A stretch of 64,000 bases of DNA, from contig RAZE01000002.1 of the NCBI GenBank assembly GCA_003611955.1, positions 186,001-250,000 of the forward strand, read 5' to 3'. The stretch's first letter is position 1; each line of letters opens with the position of its first letter. Positions 16,847 to 26,228 of the stretch are shown here, in pieces. The DNA comes from a bacterium 1XD8-76. Its GTDB lineage: Bacteria > Bacillota > Clostridia > Lachnospirales > Lachnospiraceae. Below the pieces are notes generated by a model. The model had not been told where the DNA came from, ran no database searches, and saw only the letters and a program-made list of their open reading frames with translations. Both the position numbers and the translations under genes were made by a program.

Positions 16847-16924
16847 TTCCAAAGTCAAATATTATCTTATTTGTTTCATGGCCGGAAGGCCAATTCATCA
16901 AAAAATATAGAAAGGACAATCGAA

Positions 16925-17396
16925 ATGAAATTTATCAAGGTTTCAACAGATCTGGAATTGACATTACATGAGTTTCCGGAAGACACGTATGAACAGCAGA
17001 ATAAATTTCTGCGCAGTCTGATTGGAAACGACTGCCGTATTTATGAGCGTGTGATGCCTAAAAGGTTATATTCAGAGCTCGGTATGATGAGTCAGGTAAC
17101 AGAAATTCCGGGACGGTGTGTGCATGCTGGTGGATGAAGAGGGGCTTTTAAAACCGAACAAAATGAATCATGTTGGAAGTTATTTGTATGAAACAGATAA
17201 GCATGATTATCCGATTATGGGAAACATTCTCTTTGTTGGAGAGGAGCGGGTAGATGGCGGGATAGATTTTTGCGGTATAGAAGAGTCGGTGCTGAAAGAT
17301 CTGGAAGAAAAACTCAATAATGTGATCCGCACTATGGAGAGAGAGAAATTTAATAGAAGCGAGCAAAGGAGAAGCCATGAACAGCAAAAATATTAA
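16925..17396 (+). pseudogene. Frameshifted DUF3846-type gene
   Basis: Two overlapping ORFs (16925-17137 and 17118-17396) read as the halves of one DUF3846 protein. The first begins MKFIKVSTDLELTLHEF and runs to EIPGRCV. The second continues CMLVDEEGLLKPN, then PIMGNILFVGEE, all in family order. The break is at a GTGTGTG tract near 17116; adding one GT unit would rejoin the frames as RCVCMLVDEEG. This looks like a dinucleotide-slippage deletion. The DUF3846 assignment is from memory of phage proteins. The product is probably inactive unless slippage restores it. Confidence 0.65.
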
Positions 17397-18279
17397 AAAG
17401 CATTTGAATGCAAAGCTGAAGGACTGGGCTAAGCATATTGACAACGAAGAAGTGAAGGAAATCGTGGAGGAAAATACGATCATAACCGGCGGAGCAATGG
17501 TTTCTCTGCTGACCGGGGAGCGGCCACATGATTATGATGTGTATTTCCGCACAAAAGAAGCGTGTATTAAGGTAGCAAAATATTATGTTGACAAATGGAA
17601 CGCAACCCATCAGGACAAGCCGGTTTCGCTGAAAGTGGGAGAGGACGGCTCCGTAAAATGTTTTATACAGTCAAAGGGTATTGCAGATGAGGATGAGAAA
17701 AGTGAAAGTGTCATTGCCTATAACTTTGAAAGTACAGAACAGGAAGATGAAGAGATGGGGATTGTTTCTGACAGAGATCCGGCGGAGGATGACGGGAAGG
17801 ATAAATACCGGCCGCGCTTCCTTACAAGCAACGCCATTACCCTCTCTGACAAGATCCAGATCGTCACACGTTTTTATGGAGAGGTGGTAGACATACATAA
17901 GAATTATGATTTTGTCCACTGCACCTGCGCATGGAGCTCGTGGGATAACGAAGTGTTTCTTCCGCAGAAAGCACTGGAATGCATCATCAACAAGGAATTG
18001 TATTATGTCGGATCAAAATACCCGCTGTGCTCCATTATCCGTACAAGGAAGTATATTGAGCGCGGCTACCACATCAACGCTGGCCAGTATGTGAAGATGT
18101 GTATGCAATTGAACGAGCTGGATTTGAAGGATGTGAAAGTACTGGAAGAACAGCTTACAGGCGTTGACACGACATATTTCCAGATGATGATTGATGAATT
18201 GCAGAAATATGAACAGGAGAACGGCAGTGACAAGGTTGATACTACCTATGTTATGAAAGTAATCAATAAGCTGTTTTGA
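17377..18279 (+). CDS. Nucleotidyltransferase-like phage protein
   Basis: 300 residues. The N-terminal region has ITGGAMVSLLTGERPHDYDV, which resembles the nucleotidyltransferase signature (Gly-Gly... then Asp-x-Asp). The middle is acidic and variable, the C-terminus helical. GGAGAAG precedes the ATG. The function is not known; it may modify a nucleic acid or protein or be a degenerate NTase. Confidence 0.55.
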   Translation: MNSKNIKKHLNAKLKDWAKHIDNEEVKEIVEENTIITGGAMVSLLTGERPHDYDVYFRTKEACIKVAKYYVDKWNATHQDKPVSLKVGEDGSVKCFIQSKGIADEDEKSESVIAYNFESTEQEDEEMGIVSDRDPAEDDGKDKYRPRFLTSNAITLSDKIQIVTRFYGEVVDIHKNYDFVHCTCAWSSWDNEVFLPQKALECIINKELYYVGSKYPLCSIIRTRKYIERGYHINAGQYVKMCMQLNELDLKDVKVLEEQLTGVDTTYFQMMIDELQKYEQENGSDKVDTTYVMKVINKLF

Positions 18280-18289
18280 GGATAAGAGC

Positions 18290-18481
18290 ATGATCTGTGA
18301 TATTGAAAACCGTATGGTAGTAGATTCCGAGTGGGATGAGATCGAATATGGCGTCCCTGATAAAAGACGGATGAGAAGAGAAAGACAGGCCTATGAGGAG
18401 GCAGAAAGAGAGGACTATGACGATGAAAGAGATTACAGCGGTTATTACGCAGGAAAAAGCGAAAATATCCTGCAATTTTGA
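18290..18481 (+). CDS. Small acidic/basic hypothetical protein
   Basis: 63 residues rich in Arg, Glu and Asp (middle RRMRRERQAYEEAEREDYDD), probably disordered or helical. It overlaps the DUF1351 gene start by 65 bp in a different frame. Confidence 0.5.
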   Translation: MICDIENRMVVDSEWDEIEYGVPDKRRMRRERQAYEEAEREDYDDERDYSGYYAGKSENILQF

Positions 18482-19358
18482 ACAGGTAAAACAGGCGATT
18501 CAGGAGACGCTCGCAGAGTACAGGGGAGCCGTATTTACAGAAGACAGCAAAACTTATGCAAAGAAGCACGTTGCGAGCCTGCGGGCAAAGAAAAAGGACT
18601 TACAGGATAACCTGCGGGAAGCAAAAAAAGAATACATGAAGCCGTGGGACGAGTTTGAGGGACAGGCTAAGGAGCTGATATCCATGTACGATGAGCCGAT
18701 CGATCTGATCAATGGGCAGGTGCAGGCATTTGAAGAGAATCGGATCGCCAAAAAGAAGGAGCTTATACATGGTTTATATGAGGCGCTGGTGCCGGAAGAA
18801 TTAAGAAGTTACATACCTTTAGACCGGATATATAACAAAAAATGGGAAAACGCTACCGTGAAAGAAAAAGATATCCGTGGCGAAATGTCCGGTATTGCCG
18901 CCAAGACAGAAAAGGATATCGGAACGATTAAAGACACAGAATCTGATGCAGTAGACGGCGCATTATCTGTATATCGCGTGAAACTTGACCTTACGGAAGC
19001 GTTGAGTTATCTCCACAATTACGAACGTCAGAAACAGGAGATCCTCGCAAAAGAGCAGGAGCGCCGCAGACTGGAGGAAGAGGAACGGATCCGCCGGGAA
19101 GAACGGGAAAAAGCGCTTGCAGAACAGAGAGCAATAGAGGAAAAGGAAGCTGCGGCACGCCGGGAGGAATTAGAAAAGGAGCAGGCCATCGAACAGGCCA
19201 GGAAAGAAGCAACACAGGAATTTATAGACAGTCTTATCCCGGATTCGGCGGAGGAGTCTGAACTGTATGAATATCGAATTGCTCTTTCTGCGGATGCAAA
19301 AAACAAACTGGAAATGTATATGGACAGTATTGGAATTGAATGGGAGGTGATCTCATGA
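18417..19358 (+). CDS. DUF1351-type phage recombination-associated protein
   Basis: 313 residues. An N-terminal domain of the DUF1351 type is followed by a long Glu/Arg-rich coiled coil (about 205-275) and a short C-terminal domain. The start at 18417 has AGAGAGG upstream; another ATG lies at 18423. DUF1351 genes commonly sit beside ERF-type recombinases, as here, so a role in single-strand annealing recombination or replication is likely. The start of the ERF gene overlaps its stop (ATGA). Confidence 0.75.
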   Translation: MTMKEITAVITQEKAKISCNFEQVKQAIQETLAEYRGAVFTEDSKTYAKKHVASLRAKKKDLQDNLREAKKEYMKPWDEFEGQAKELISMYDEPIDLINGQVQAFEENRIAKKKELIHGLYEALVPEELRSYIPLDRIYNKKWENATVKEKDIRGEMSGIAAKTEKDIGTIKDTESDAVDGALSVYRVKLDLTEALSYLHNYERQKQEILAKEQERRRLEEEERIRREEREKALAEQRAIEEKEAAARREELEKEQAIEQARKEATQEFIDSLIPDSAEESELYEYRIALSADAKNKLEMYMDSIGIEWEVIS

Positions 19359-20113
19359 GCGAAGAGAGGACACAGATATATTCCGCTATATGTGGGGTGA
19401 TGGAAGATATTGGCGTTGTCGGGAAGAACGATGTCAATAATCAGCAGGGATTTAAATACCGCGGCATTGATGCGGTGATGAATGCGCTCAACCCGGCGAT
19501 GATCCGGCATAAAGTCTTCTGTGTGCCGGAGGTTTTGGATCAGAACAGGGAGGAACGCACCACCAAAAACGGCTCGAATCTTATCTATTCTGTCTGTCGG
19601 ATGCGGTACAGGTTTTTTACAACGGACGGATCCCACGTAGATGCTGTCGTCGTCGGTGAGGGGATGGACAGCGGGGACAAGGCGACCAACAAGGCTATGG
19701 CCGTCGCTTTCAAATATGCGTGTTTCCAGACGTTCTGCATCCCGACGGAAGCCCTTATGGATGACCCGGATGCGGAGACGCCTGAGAAGAGCCATAAAAA
19801 GGTTCCTGGAACCAGTTCCAGAAAGACAGGGGAAGAGAGATCTGGATCCGCGAAAGAAAACAGTGAAGGAAATGAAAACAGTGAAGGAAATGAAAACAGT
19901 GAAGGAAATGAAAACAGGAAGGATGGTCAGGAATTTGATGAGGAACGGCAGGATTTGTTGGATGAATTAACCAAAGAACTTATAAGGACAGGATATGGAT
20001 GGAAGGCGGTCGAAAGGAATTATAAGGTAGGGAGCATTGATGATCTGAGCAAATTGCAAATCAAAGATTGCATCTCGAAGATGAAGAAACTTTCGGATAA
20101 GAAGGCGTCCTGA
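19355..20113 (+). CDS. erf: ERF-family single-strand annealing protein
   Basis: 252 residues. The ERF core (residues 1-130) includes GFKYRGIDAVMNALNPAM and GEGMDSGDKATNKAMAVAFK, the conserved ERF signature. The linker carries three 6-residue repeats (ENSEGN), then a C-terminal helical tail. ERF proteins anneal complementary single strands for circularisation and recombination. The start at 19355 has GGGAGGTGA upstream. Its stop overlaps the next gene start. Confidence 0.87.
   Translation: MSEERTQIYSAICGVMEDIGVVGKNDVNNQQGFKYRGIDAVMNALNPAMIRHKVFCVPEVLDQNREERTTKNGSNLIYSVCRMRYRFFTTDGSHVDAVVVGEGMDSGDKATNKAMAVAFKYACFQTFCIPTEALMDDPDAETPEKSHKKVPGTSSRKTGEERSGSAKENSEGNENSEGNENSEGNENRKDGQEFDEERQDLLDELTKELIRTGYGWKAVERNYKVGSIDDLSKLQIKDCISKMKKLSDKKAS
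19856..19917 (+). repeat. 18-bp tandem repeat in the ERF linker
   Basis: GAAAACAGTGAAGGAAAT occurs three times perfectly (19856-19909), followed by a partial fourth copy. It keeps frame and encodes ENSEGN. Perfect identity indicates recent slippage. Confidence 0.9.
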
Positions 20114-20679
20114 TGAAATTTACAGCGAAAATAAAAGATATCGGCCGGACTTTGACCGGAAGTCTTACCATCACCCTTGAAAGTGCGCGGATGGATGCTG
20201 CTGAGGCCATGAAGCTGTCGCAGATGGACAAACTGGATGTGGATATCAGGAAACACAGGAAAAGGCGGAGCTTGGACGCGAATTCCTATTATTGGCTTCT
20301 AGTTGGGAAAATTATGAATGCCACAGGCAATAGCCGGAACCATATTCATAACGTGATGTTGGGCAAATATGGAGAACTGGATCAGATGCCGGATGGTAGC
20401 CTTATTCCGTTCTGTATCCGGGATGATATTGACTATTTAGAGTTTCCGTACCCCCACCTGTTGCCAACACAAAAAACGCTTTCAAAAGGCGACAGGTTGT
20501 ATCGCTGGCATTACCAGATAAAAGGAAGCAGTGAATATGACACCAAGGAGATGTCGCATCTGATTGATGGAGTTGTGAGCGAATGCAAGGAAATGGGTAT
20601 AGAGACTCTTCCGCCAGAGGAATTGGAAAGGATGATGGAAGCATATGGGAAAAAAGTTAAAAAGTGTTCTGACGGATGA
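20113..20679 (+). CDS. NinB-like recombination protein
   Basis: 188 residues. The segment DVDIRKHRKRRSLDANSYYW is typical of NinB/Orf-type recombination mediators of phages (KKRSLDANAYYW pattern), and the position after ERF supports that. The start overlaps the ERF stop; the end overlaps the HNH gene by 35 bp. Moderately sure of the family. Confidence 0.6.
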   Translation: MKFTAKIKDIGRTLTGSLTITLESARMDAAEAMKLSQMDKLDVDIRKHRKRRSLDANSYYWLLVGKIMNATGNSRNHIHNVMLGKYGELDQMPDGSLIPFCIRDDIDYLEFPYPHLLPTQKTLSKGDRLYRWHYQIKGSSEYDTKEMSHLIDGVVSECKEMGIETLPPEELERMMEAYGKKVKKCSDG

Positions 20680-20935
20680 TCTGGAACATTGTATGTTTAC
20701 TGGTACCGCGCCGGTCGAACGCCATCATGTGTTTGGCGGGAATAACAAGAAAAATTCCGAGAAGTATGGCTTTATTGCCCCGTTACGCCCAGATCTGCAT
20801 CCCAATGGAGTATTTGCTGGGAAGTATGCAAAAGTAGTTGATATGGAGCTGAAACAGCGCTGTCAGAGATATTTTGAAGAGCATCATGGAGCGCGGAAAG
20901 AGTTTATATCTATTTTCGGCAGATCATATTTGTAA
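20645..20935 (+). CDS. HNH-like (treble-clef) phage protein
   Basis: 96 residues; CMFTGTAPVERHHVFGGNNK followed by PLRPDLHPNG gives the Cys and His pattern of a minimal HNH/DUF968 fold. Such proteins occur in phage recombination cassettes. Whether it cuts DNA is uncertain. Confidence 0.6.
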   Translation: MGKKLKSVLTDDLEHCMFTGTAPVERHHVFGGNNKKNSEKYGFIAPLRPDLHPNGVFAGKYAKVVDMELKQRCQRYFEEHHGARKEFISIFGRSYL

Positions 20936-21017
20936 CTATTAACTTTTCATATTTTGTCATGTATATCACGGACCCGTGGCGGCAGGGGTAATTGCCGCCA
21001 GGAAGGAGGCAGGGGTT

Positions 21018-21299
21018 ATGACGGAAGAACAGCTGAAGAAAGAGTATGAAGATAAATTGGCGGCTCTGAGGGCGGAGCAGAGTAACTGTGACCATGAATG
21101 GGGCGTGGTTAAATATGACCCTAAGATCAAAAAGGAGCCATATGGATACTGTCAGGTCGTTCAGGGGAGCGATGTTTGGGGAGAACCGGCCGGATATCAG
21201 GATGTAGAGTACAAAAGATGGAGCAGGACATGTCAGAAATGCGGGAAAGTAGAATATACCAGCAGACTGGTCCCTTTTAAATATGTGCCTGAATTTTAG
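21018..21299 (+). CDS. Small zinc-binding phage protein
   Basis: 93 residues. A helical N-terminus (TEEQLKKEYEDKLAALRAEQ) precedes CDHEWG and CQKCGKVEYTSR, which form a His/Cys zinc site. The start at 21018 has AAGGAGG upstream; the ATG at 20976 does not. Confidence 0.65.
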   Translation: MTEEQLKKEYEDKLAALRAEQSNCDHEWGVVKYDPKIKKEPYGYCQVVQGSDVWGEPAGYQDVEYKRWSRTCQKCGKVEYTSRLVPFKYVPEF

Positions 21300-21336
21300 A
21301 TGGATGTTTTATATGTAGGTTGTGGAGGAAAAATAA

Positions 21337-22251
21337 ATGGCACGTCCCAGACAGGACGGATTGCTCTATTTTTCTTTTGATACGGATTTCTTTTATGCAG
21401 ATAAGAGGATAAAACGGTTTCATTCAAAGTATGGAAATGACGGCCTGATTTTATATATATATCTGTTGGCAGAAATCTACAGGAATGGATATTACATAGA
21501 TTGGGATGAGGAAACAGCAGATGATATTGCGTCGGACCTTCATCTCAAGGATGGGTTTATAGAGCAGGTTTTGACATACTTGGTCAGTCGGTCACTTCTC
21601 ACAATGAGAACACTTGCTGGTTCGGTCACTGTCATTACTTCCCCAGGAATACAGAAACGTTATCAGGAGGCGAAGAAAGGTTGCAAAAGACAGATCGAGG
21701 TTGATCCAGATATTTGGCTTTTGAACGAAAACGAAACCGAATCCTGTATTAAAGTTATGAATAACGACAGTAATTCCGAGAAAAACCAGAGTAATTCCGA
21801 GAAAAACCAGAGTAATTCCGAGAAAAACCATATAAAAGAAAATAAAGAAAAGAAAAGTAAAGTAAATAATAAAAATATGTGCAAAGCTGACGCTGATGCA
21901 CTGTTTGAACGTCTGTGGCAGATGTATCCGGTCAAGAAAGGCAAAGGGCAGATCTCGGATGCCAAAAAGCGGAGACTGTTGGAAACAGGTTTTGATGAGA
22001 TGAGCCGTGCAATAGGGCGGTATCTGGAAGGGCTTAAAAAAGACGAATGGCGGAAACCACAGAACGGCAGTACGTTTTTCAACAGCGGCTATATCGATTA
22101 TCTGGACTCCAATTATGGAGATGCACAGTCCGATATCAGCCCGGTGCCGGAAATTCAGGCGTCAGCGCCGGAACTGGATATGGAACCGGAAGAATCGGTT
22201 GGTGACGATGAGGAGTGGTGGAAGTATGGTATGAATGCCTGGGAGGATTAG
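21337..22251 (+). CDS. Replisome organiser with Lin1244/DUF4373-type N-terminus
   Basis: 304 residues. The N-terminal winged-helix domain starts MARPRQDGLLYFSFDTDFFY, the DUF4373 start seen in phage replication initiators. A low-complexity linker with three SNSEKNQ repeats follows, then a C-terminal domain with LFERLWQMYPVKKGKGQISD, seen in DnaD-like and helicase-loader proteins. GGAGG lies upstream. It probably binds the phage origin and recruits the next gene's primase-helicase. Confidence 0.75.
   Translation: MARPRQDGLLYFSFDTDFFYADKRIKRFHSKYGNDGLILYIYLLAEIYRNGYYIDWDEETADDIASDLHLKDGFIEQVLTYLVSRSLLTMRTLAGSVTVITSPGIQKRYQEAKKGCKRQIEVDPDIWLLNENETESCIKVMNNDSNSEKNQSNSEKNQSNSEKNHIKENKEKKSKVNNKNMCKADADALFERLWQMYPVKKGKGQISDAKKRRLLETGFDEMSRAIGRYLEGLKKDEWRKPQNGSTFFNSGYIDYLDSNYGDAQSDISPVPEIQASAPELDMEPEESVGDDEEWWKYGMNAWED
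21769..21830 (+). repeat. 21-bp tandem repeat in the replisome-organiser linker
   Basis: Three in-frame copies of AGTAATTCCGAGAAAAACCA plus one base encode the NSEKNQS linker. The copies are identical apart from the final base of the third. Confidence 0.88.
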
Positions 22252-22253
22252 GG

Positions 22254-24065
22254 ATGTATGAATTCAAAGCGGATGATGCATATGCCTTTGCGATGCACGT
22301 CCATGCAAGGACGCGTGAGCGTAATGGGGAGTTATTCTTCCAGTTATGTCCATATTGCCGCCCAGCAGCGAAGAGGGACAACTTAAATTCGTTTTCGATC
22401 AACCTCACGACTGGGCAGTTCAAATGCCTCCGTGCTTCCTGCGGGGTAAGCGGGAATATGATCACACTGTCCAAAGACTTTGATTTTTCCCTCGGGCGGG
22501 AAATTGATGAGTATTACCGCCCGAGGATCCGGTTCAGGAAAATGAAGACGCCGACAAAGCCGATCGAACCCAAAGCGGAGGCGGTAAGATACCTTACCGG
22601 CCGCGGGATATCGGAAGACGTCATCAGGAAGTATCAGATCACGGTGCAGACAAAATATCCTAACATACTCGTTTTTCCTTTTCTGGATGATGCCGGCAGG
22701 ATGAAATATGTGAAATACCGGAAGACGGATTATGACAAGGAAAAGGACGAAAACAAGGAATGGTGTGAGGAAAATTGCAAGCCGATCCTTTTCGGGATGT
22801 TCCAGTGTGATGATGGATCTGACAGGCTGGTTGTCACTGAGGGGCAGATAGACAGTTTATCTGTCGCGACGGCCGGGATCAGGAATGCTGTATCGGTCCC
22901 GAATGGAGCCAACGGGTTTACATGGATACCATACTGCTGGGACTGGATCAATCGATTTCAGGAGGTTATCGTTTTTGGGGATTACGAAAATGGGAAGATC
23001 TCTTTGCTGGAAGAGCTGAGATCGCGGCTGAAATGCACGATAAAACATGTTCGGGAGGAAGATTATAAAGACTGTAAGGATGCGAATGAGATCCTGCAGA
23101 GATATGGGGCGGAGCAGTTAAGGGAATGCATTGAAAATGCCGTGGCGGCACCGATAGGGAGGGTCGTAGAGCTGTCGGATGTTGAAAATGTCGACATCTA
23201 TAAGCTGTCCAAACTGCAGACAGGGATAAGGGATCTTGACAGATTGTTGTACGGTGGGCTGCCTTTCGGCGGCGTGGTACTGGTCACTGGCAAATCTGGC
23301 GGCGGGAAGTCTACGCTTGCGAGCCAGATCCTGGTAAATGCGATCTTCCAGGAGCACAAATGTTTTGCCTATAGCGGAGAACTCCCTAATTATCTTTTCC
23401 GTTCATGGATCGATTTCCAGATCGCAGGTGGAAGTCATATAACTGAGTACCAGAATAAGTGGGGGGACAGGAACTACACCATCTCCAACACGAACAGACA
23501 GATCATCGCTGACTGGTACCGCGGGAAGTGTTTTTTGTTTGATAATCAGGTTGTGGACGGAGAAGAAACAGAGAGCCTCCTCAGTATCACTGAAAACGTG
23601 ATGATGCAGTACGGGGTTGATGTCGTGCTCCTCGATAACCTGATGACGGCGCTGGATCTGGAACCGGGGAAGGCATTTGACAAATATGATAAGCAGAGTT
23701 TTTTTGTGAAAAAACTGTCGCGGCTGGCGTTGAAATATAATGCGTTGATCCTTCTGGTCGCACATAAAAGGAAGAATAATTATTCCTCGAATGAGAATGA
23801 TGAGATAAGCGGGAGCGCTGATATATCGAATCTTGCCACTCTCACTATCTCTTATGAGCGGGATAATGATGATCCAAGACAGAGGCTGTTAAAAGTTTCA
23901 AAAAACCGTCTGTTCGGAAAAGTCGAAATGGATGGATTCAGTCTCAGTTATGATGAAAAATCTAAAAGGATATATGGTATCAACGATGATCCGCATGTGG
24001 ATTACGGTTGGGACAGGAGCAATGACGGGTGGATCAATTGGGAGTCAGATACGCCGTTTAAATGA
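22254..24065 (+). CDS. Phage primase-helicase fusion
   Basis: 603 residues, T7 gp4-like layout. An N-terminal zinc-ribbon (CPYC...CLRASC) is followed by a TOPRIM primase core (LVVTEGQIDSLSV; VIVFGDYENGK) and a RecA/DnaB-like helicase with Walker A TGKSGGGKST and Walker B VDVVLLDN. It would unwind DNA and lay primers at the phage fork. The start at 22254 has GGGAGG upstream and directly follows the organiser stop. The DUF-containing organiser gene upstream is its likely loader. Confidence 0.88.
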   Translation: MYEFKADDAYAFAMHVHARTRERNGELFFQLCPYCRPAAKRDNLNSFSINLTTGQFKCLRASCGVSGNMITLSKDFDFSLGREIDEYYRPRIRFRKMKTPTKPIEPKAEAVRYLTGRGISEDVIRKYQITVQTKYPNILVFPFLDDAGRMKYVKYRKTDYDKEKDENKEWCEENCKPILFGMFQCDDGSDRLVVTEGQIDSLSVATAGIRNAVSVPNGANGFTWIPYCWDWINRFQEVIVFGDYENGKISLLEELRSRLKCTIKHVREEDYKDCKDANEILQRYGAEQLRECIENAVAAPIGRVVELSDVENVDIYKLSKLQTGIRDLDRLLYGGLPFGGVVLVTGKSGGGKSTLASQILVNAIFQEHKCFAYSGELPNYLFRSWIDFQIAGGSHITEYQNKWGDRNYTISNTNRQIIADWYRGKCFLFDNQVVDGEETESLLSITENVMMQYGVDVVLLDNLMTALDLEPGKAFDKYDKQSFFVKKLSRLALKYNALILLVAHKRKNNYSSNENDEISGSADISNLATLTISYERDNDDPRQRLLKVSKNRLFGKVEMDGFSLSYDEKSKRIYGINDDPHVDYGWDRSNDGWINWESDTPFK

Positions 24066-24079
24066 TGGAGGTAACTGAG

Positions 24080-24343
24080 ATGTTAAACAGAGAAGAAGAG
24101 ATCCAACATATCCAGAATGCAGTATGGGCGATGTATAAATCATATTTGAAGGATCATGACATGAAATCTTATAACCGTAAAATGGGGGAGCTTTCGGCGG
24201 AGTATTCAAAGAAAGGTGATTGGCAGCTTTTGCATTTTTGCAACAGCCTGTTTGTAGTCTGGGCGCCGATAATAAGGGAATTTGCAATAGAATTCAAGTC
24301 TAAATCCAATACAGAGGCCGAAGGGAGGGATGAAAATGTTTAA
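24080..24343 (+). CDS. Small helical phage protein, unknown
   Basis: 87 residues, mostly helical (begins MLNREEEIQHIQNAVWAMY). The start has GGAGG 9 bp upstream. No family recognised; it overlaps the next gene by 14 bp. Confidence 0.55.
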   Translation: MLNREEEIQHIQNAVWAMYKSYLKDHDMKSYNRKMGELSAEYSKKGDWQLLHFCNSLFVVWAPIIREFAIEFKSKSNTEAEGRDENV

Positions 24344-24596
24344 AGGAAAAGCACGGCGACCGGTATCAAAAACTGAAACATATTTAAAATATGGTTTCGT
24401 CATAACTGAGATCAAAAGCTACTACTGTCCCAGATGCGGGAGCATCCTGAGTGCAGGACCCAATTACCAGCCTAAATACTGCCCTGAGTGTGGGCAGAAA
24501 GTCAGCTTCAAAGGGATCGAGTGGAAGGAAGAGAAGACACTGGGGTATGAGAGGAGGAGGGTTGATCTTGAGAAAATCGAAAATAGAGTGGTGTGA
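24330..24596 (+). CDS. Zinc-ribbon phage protein
   Basis: 88 residues with two CxxC knuckles (CPRCGS and CPECGQ) separated by about 18 residues, a rubredoxin-like zinc ribbon. GGGAGGG precedes the ATG. Its 3' end overlaps the DUF5131 gene start. Confidence 0.65.
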   Translation: MKMFKGKARRPVSKTETYLKYGFVITEIKSYYCPRCGSILSAGPNYQPKYCPECGQKVSFKGIEWKEEKTLGYERRRVDLEKIENRVV

Positions 24597-25665
24597 CTAT
24601 ACTTGGAACCCGATCACCGGGTGCCGGCATAACTGCGGATACTGTTATGCTCGGAGGATGGTGGGACGGTTCGAGGGAGACATCAGGCTCAATAAGATGG
24701 CGAGGGAAGATTATTTATTGATTCCGGCTGCAGATGGCAGCGAAGATATATATGTTTTGGATGCGCCGATGTTAAATGAAGCAGGAAGCCCGCTTCTGTA
24801 CCCGTTTGGATTCGAGCCTACTTATCACAGGTATCGGATGGATGAAACCTCAGTTCCCGCAAAAGTGAAGATTGGTAACAATATATTTATTGGTGCCATG
24901 TCTGATATATTTGGGGACTGGGTTCCGCATAAGTGGATCGATGATATCTTTTCGGTTTGCATGAAGTATCCGATACATAACTATTTGTTTCTCACAAAAA
25001 ATCCTGAAAGGTATGTAGATTTCGGGGTGCCAATGGGACAAGCCAATCTATGGTATGGGACAACGGTGACCGGCGATGGTGATATTTACAGGGTAGCTTC
25101 TCTTCTCATGATGAATGCAAAAACATTTGTGAGCATAGAACCGTTAAAGGAACGGATTGGGAAAGACAATATTGAGAGTATATGTGGGGCCGCAGATTGG
25201 ATCATCATTGGAGCAGAGACCGGCAGGAATAAATATAAAGTTGTCCCCGATGCAGACTGGATAGAGGACATCGTTGTGGTGGCTGACAGGGCAGGAAAAC
25301 CGGTATTCATGAAAAATAGCCTGATTCCCATTATTGGAGAGGATAATATGCGCAGGGACTTTCCTGAACAGCTTCGCTATTCGAGAGTGAGCCCGAAGAT
25401 GGAAAAGAAACTGTATGATTTCTGCGCCAGGTGCAAAGGGCGTGAGAAGAAGAGTGACATGATAACTCTTCTGGCAAAATCCCGGCGCGGAGAGCAGCCG
25501 AAACAGTTTGGATTTATGTGCCCTGAGTGCTTCATGAGATTTTGCGTGGAGATGGGATTAGATATACCTCGTCTGAAAGAGCTGGAGGATAGCTTTACGG
25601 AAGATCTTGATGATAGGGAGAGCATCAAGAGAGGAAATAATGCTGTTAAATTGGAGGAAATATGA
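24568..25665 (+). CDS. DUF5131 (phage Gp37/Gp68) radical-SAM-like protein
   Basis: 365 residues. KIEWCDYTWNPITGC begins the DUF5131 signature, and CRHNCGYCYARR gives CX3CX2C, the radical-SAM cluster pattern. A second cluster of cysteines near the C-terminus (CARCKG, CPEC) could bind zinc. The start TTG at 24568 is chosen because GGAGGAGG is 8 bp upstream; the next TTG at 24562 is too close to it. DUF5131 proteins are common in phages but their reaction is not known to me. Confidence 0.78.
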   Translation: MRKSKIEWCDYTWNPITGCRHNCGYCYARRMVGRFEGDIRLNKMAREDYLLIPAADGSEDIYVLDAPMLNEAGSPLLYPFGFEPTYHRYRMDETSVPAKVKIGNNIFIGAMSDIFGDWVPHKWIDDIFSVCMKYPIHNYLFLTKNPERYVDFGVPMGQANLWYGTTVTGDGDIYRVASLLMMNAKTFVSIEPLKERIGKDNIESICGAADWIIIGAETGRNKYKVVPDADWIEDIVVVADRAGKPVFMKNSLIPIIGEDNMRRDFPEQLRYSRVSPKMEKKLYDFCARCKGREKKSDMITLLAKSRRGEQPKQFGFMCPECFMRFCVEMGLDIPRLKELEDSFTEDLDDRESIKRGNNAVKLEEI

Positions 25666-25973
25666 AAAGTAAAGAAAGAAGAATGCGGAGTTTTGTGGCT
25701 CGTGGAAACAAGCTGATAAATGAAGGGAAAACGCCAGAAGGAATGAAGATGATTGAAAGAGGACTGCAGTATTATTCTGATCGTGTTTTGAACGCTATCA
25801 ACCCACATGCGAAAGAGGATACAGTATTAATGGTATTAGTCCTACATCACCTGATAAATGAGATGGATAAATGCCAACCAGGGGTAAAAGAACTGGCAGA
25901 TAAAATGAGCAAATGTATTGTTTTTCCTGCTCTTGATATGATAGTAAAGATCAAAAAGATGAATGAAGAATGA
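25662..25973 (+). CDS. Small helical hypothetical protein
   Basis: 103 residues, Lys/Met-rich helices (begins MKSKERRMRSFVARGNKL). It overlaps the DUF5131 stop by 4 bp, with TTGGAGG upstream. Unknown function. Confidence 0.6.
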   Translation: MKSKERRMRSFVARGNKLINEGKTPEGMKMIERGLQYYSDRVLNAINPHAKEDTVLMVLVLHHLINEMDKCQPGVKELADKMSKCIVFPALDMIVKIKKMNEE

Positions 25974-25985
25974 TGAGAGGTAAAT

Positions 25986-26168
25986 ATGATTTTATTTTTG
26001 AGAGATAACAGGGCGGTGTGTCCTGAGTGTAGCGGTCTGATAGTGGGAAGAGGAAACTATTATTTTTGTTCAGACTGTGGATCTTCTTTTCTCGGTGTGG
26101 ATCAGGGAAGAATAGATGGTGAAATCATTATTGAGCCATTGCATGAAGAAATGATTTGTAATTTATAA
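25986..26168 (+). CDS. Small zinc-ribbon protein
   Basis: 60 residues with CPECSGLIVG and CSDCGSSF, a two-knuckle zinc ribbon. GAGAGG lies upstream. Similar small metal-binding proteins recur in this operon. Confidence 0.6.
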   Translation: MILFLRDNRAVCPECSGLIVGRGNYYFCSDCGSSFLGVDQGRIDGEIIIEPLHEEMICNL

Positions 26169-26228
26169 AAAATCAGAAAGGAGCCAGCCTCCGGCCGGGG
26201 CAACGTGTACACAGGCTTCTTTTGAGAA

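Noticed and set aside
19856-21830. Tandem repeats considered as a CRISPR array
   Set aside because: Repeats are contiguous, in frame and without spacers.
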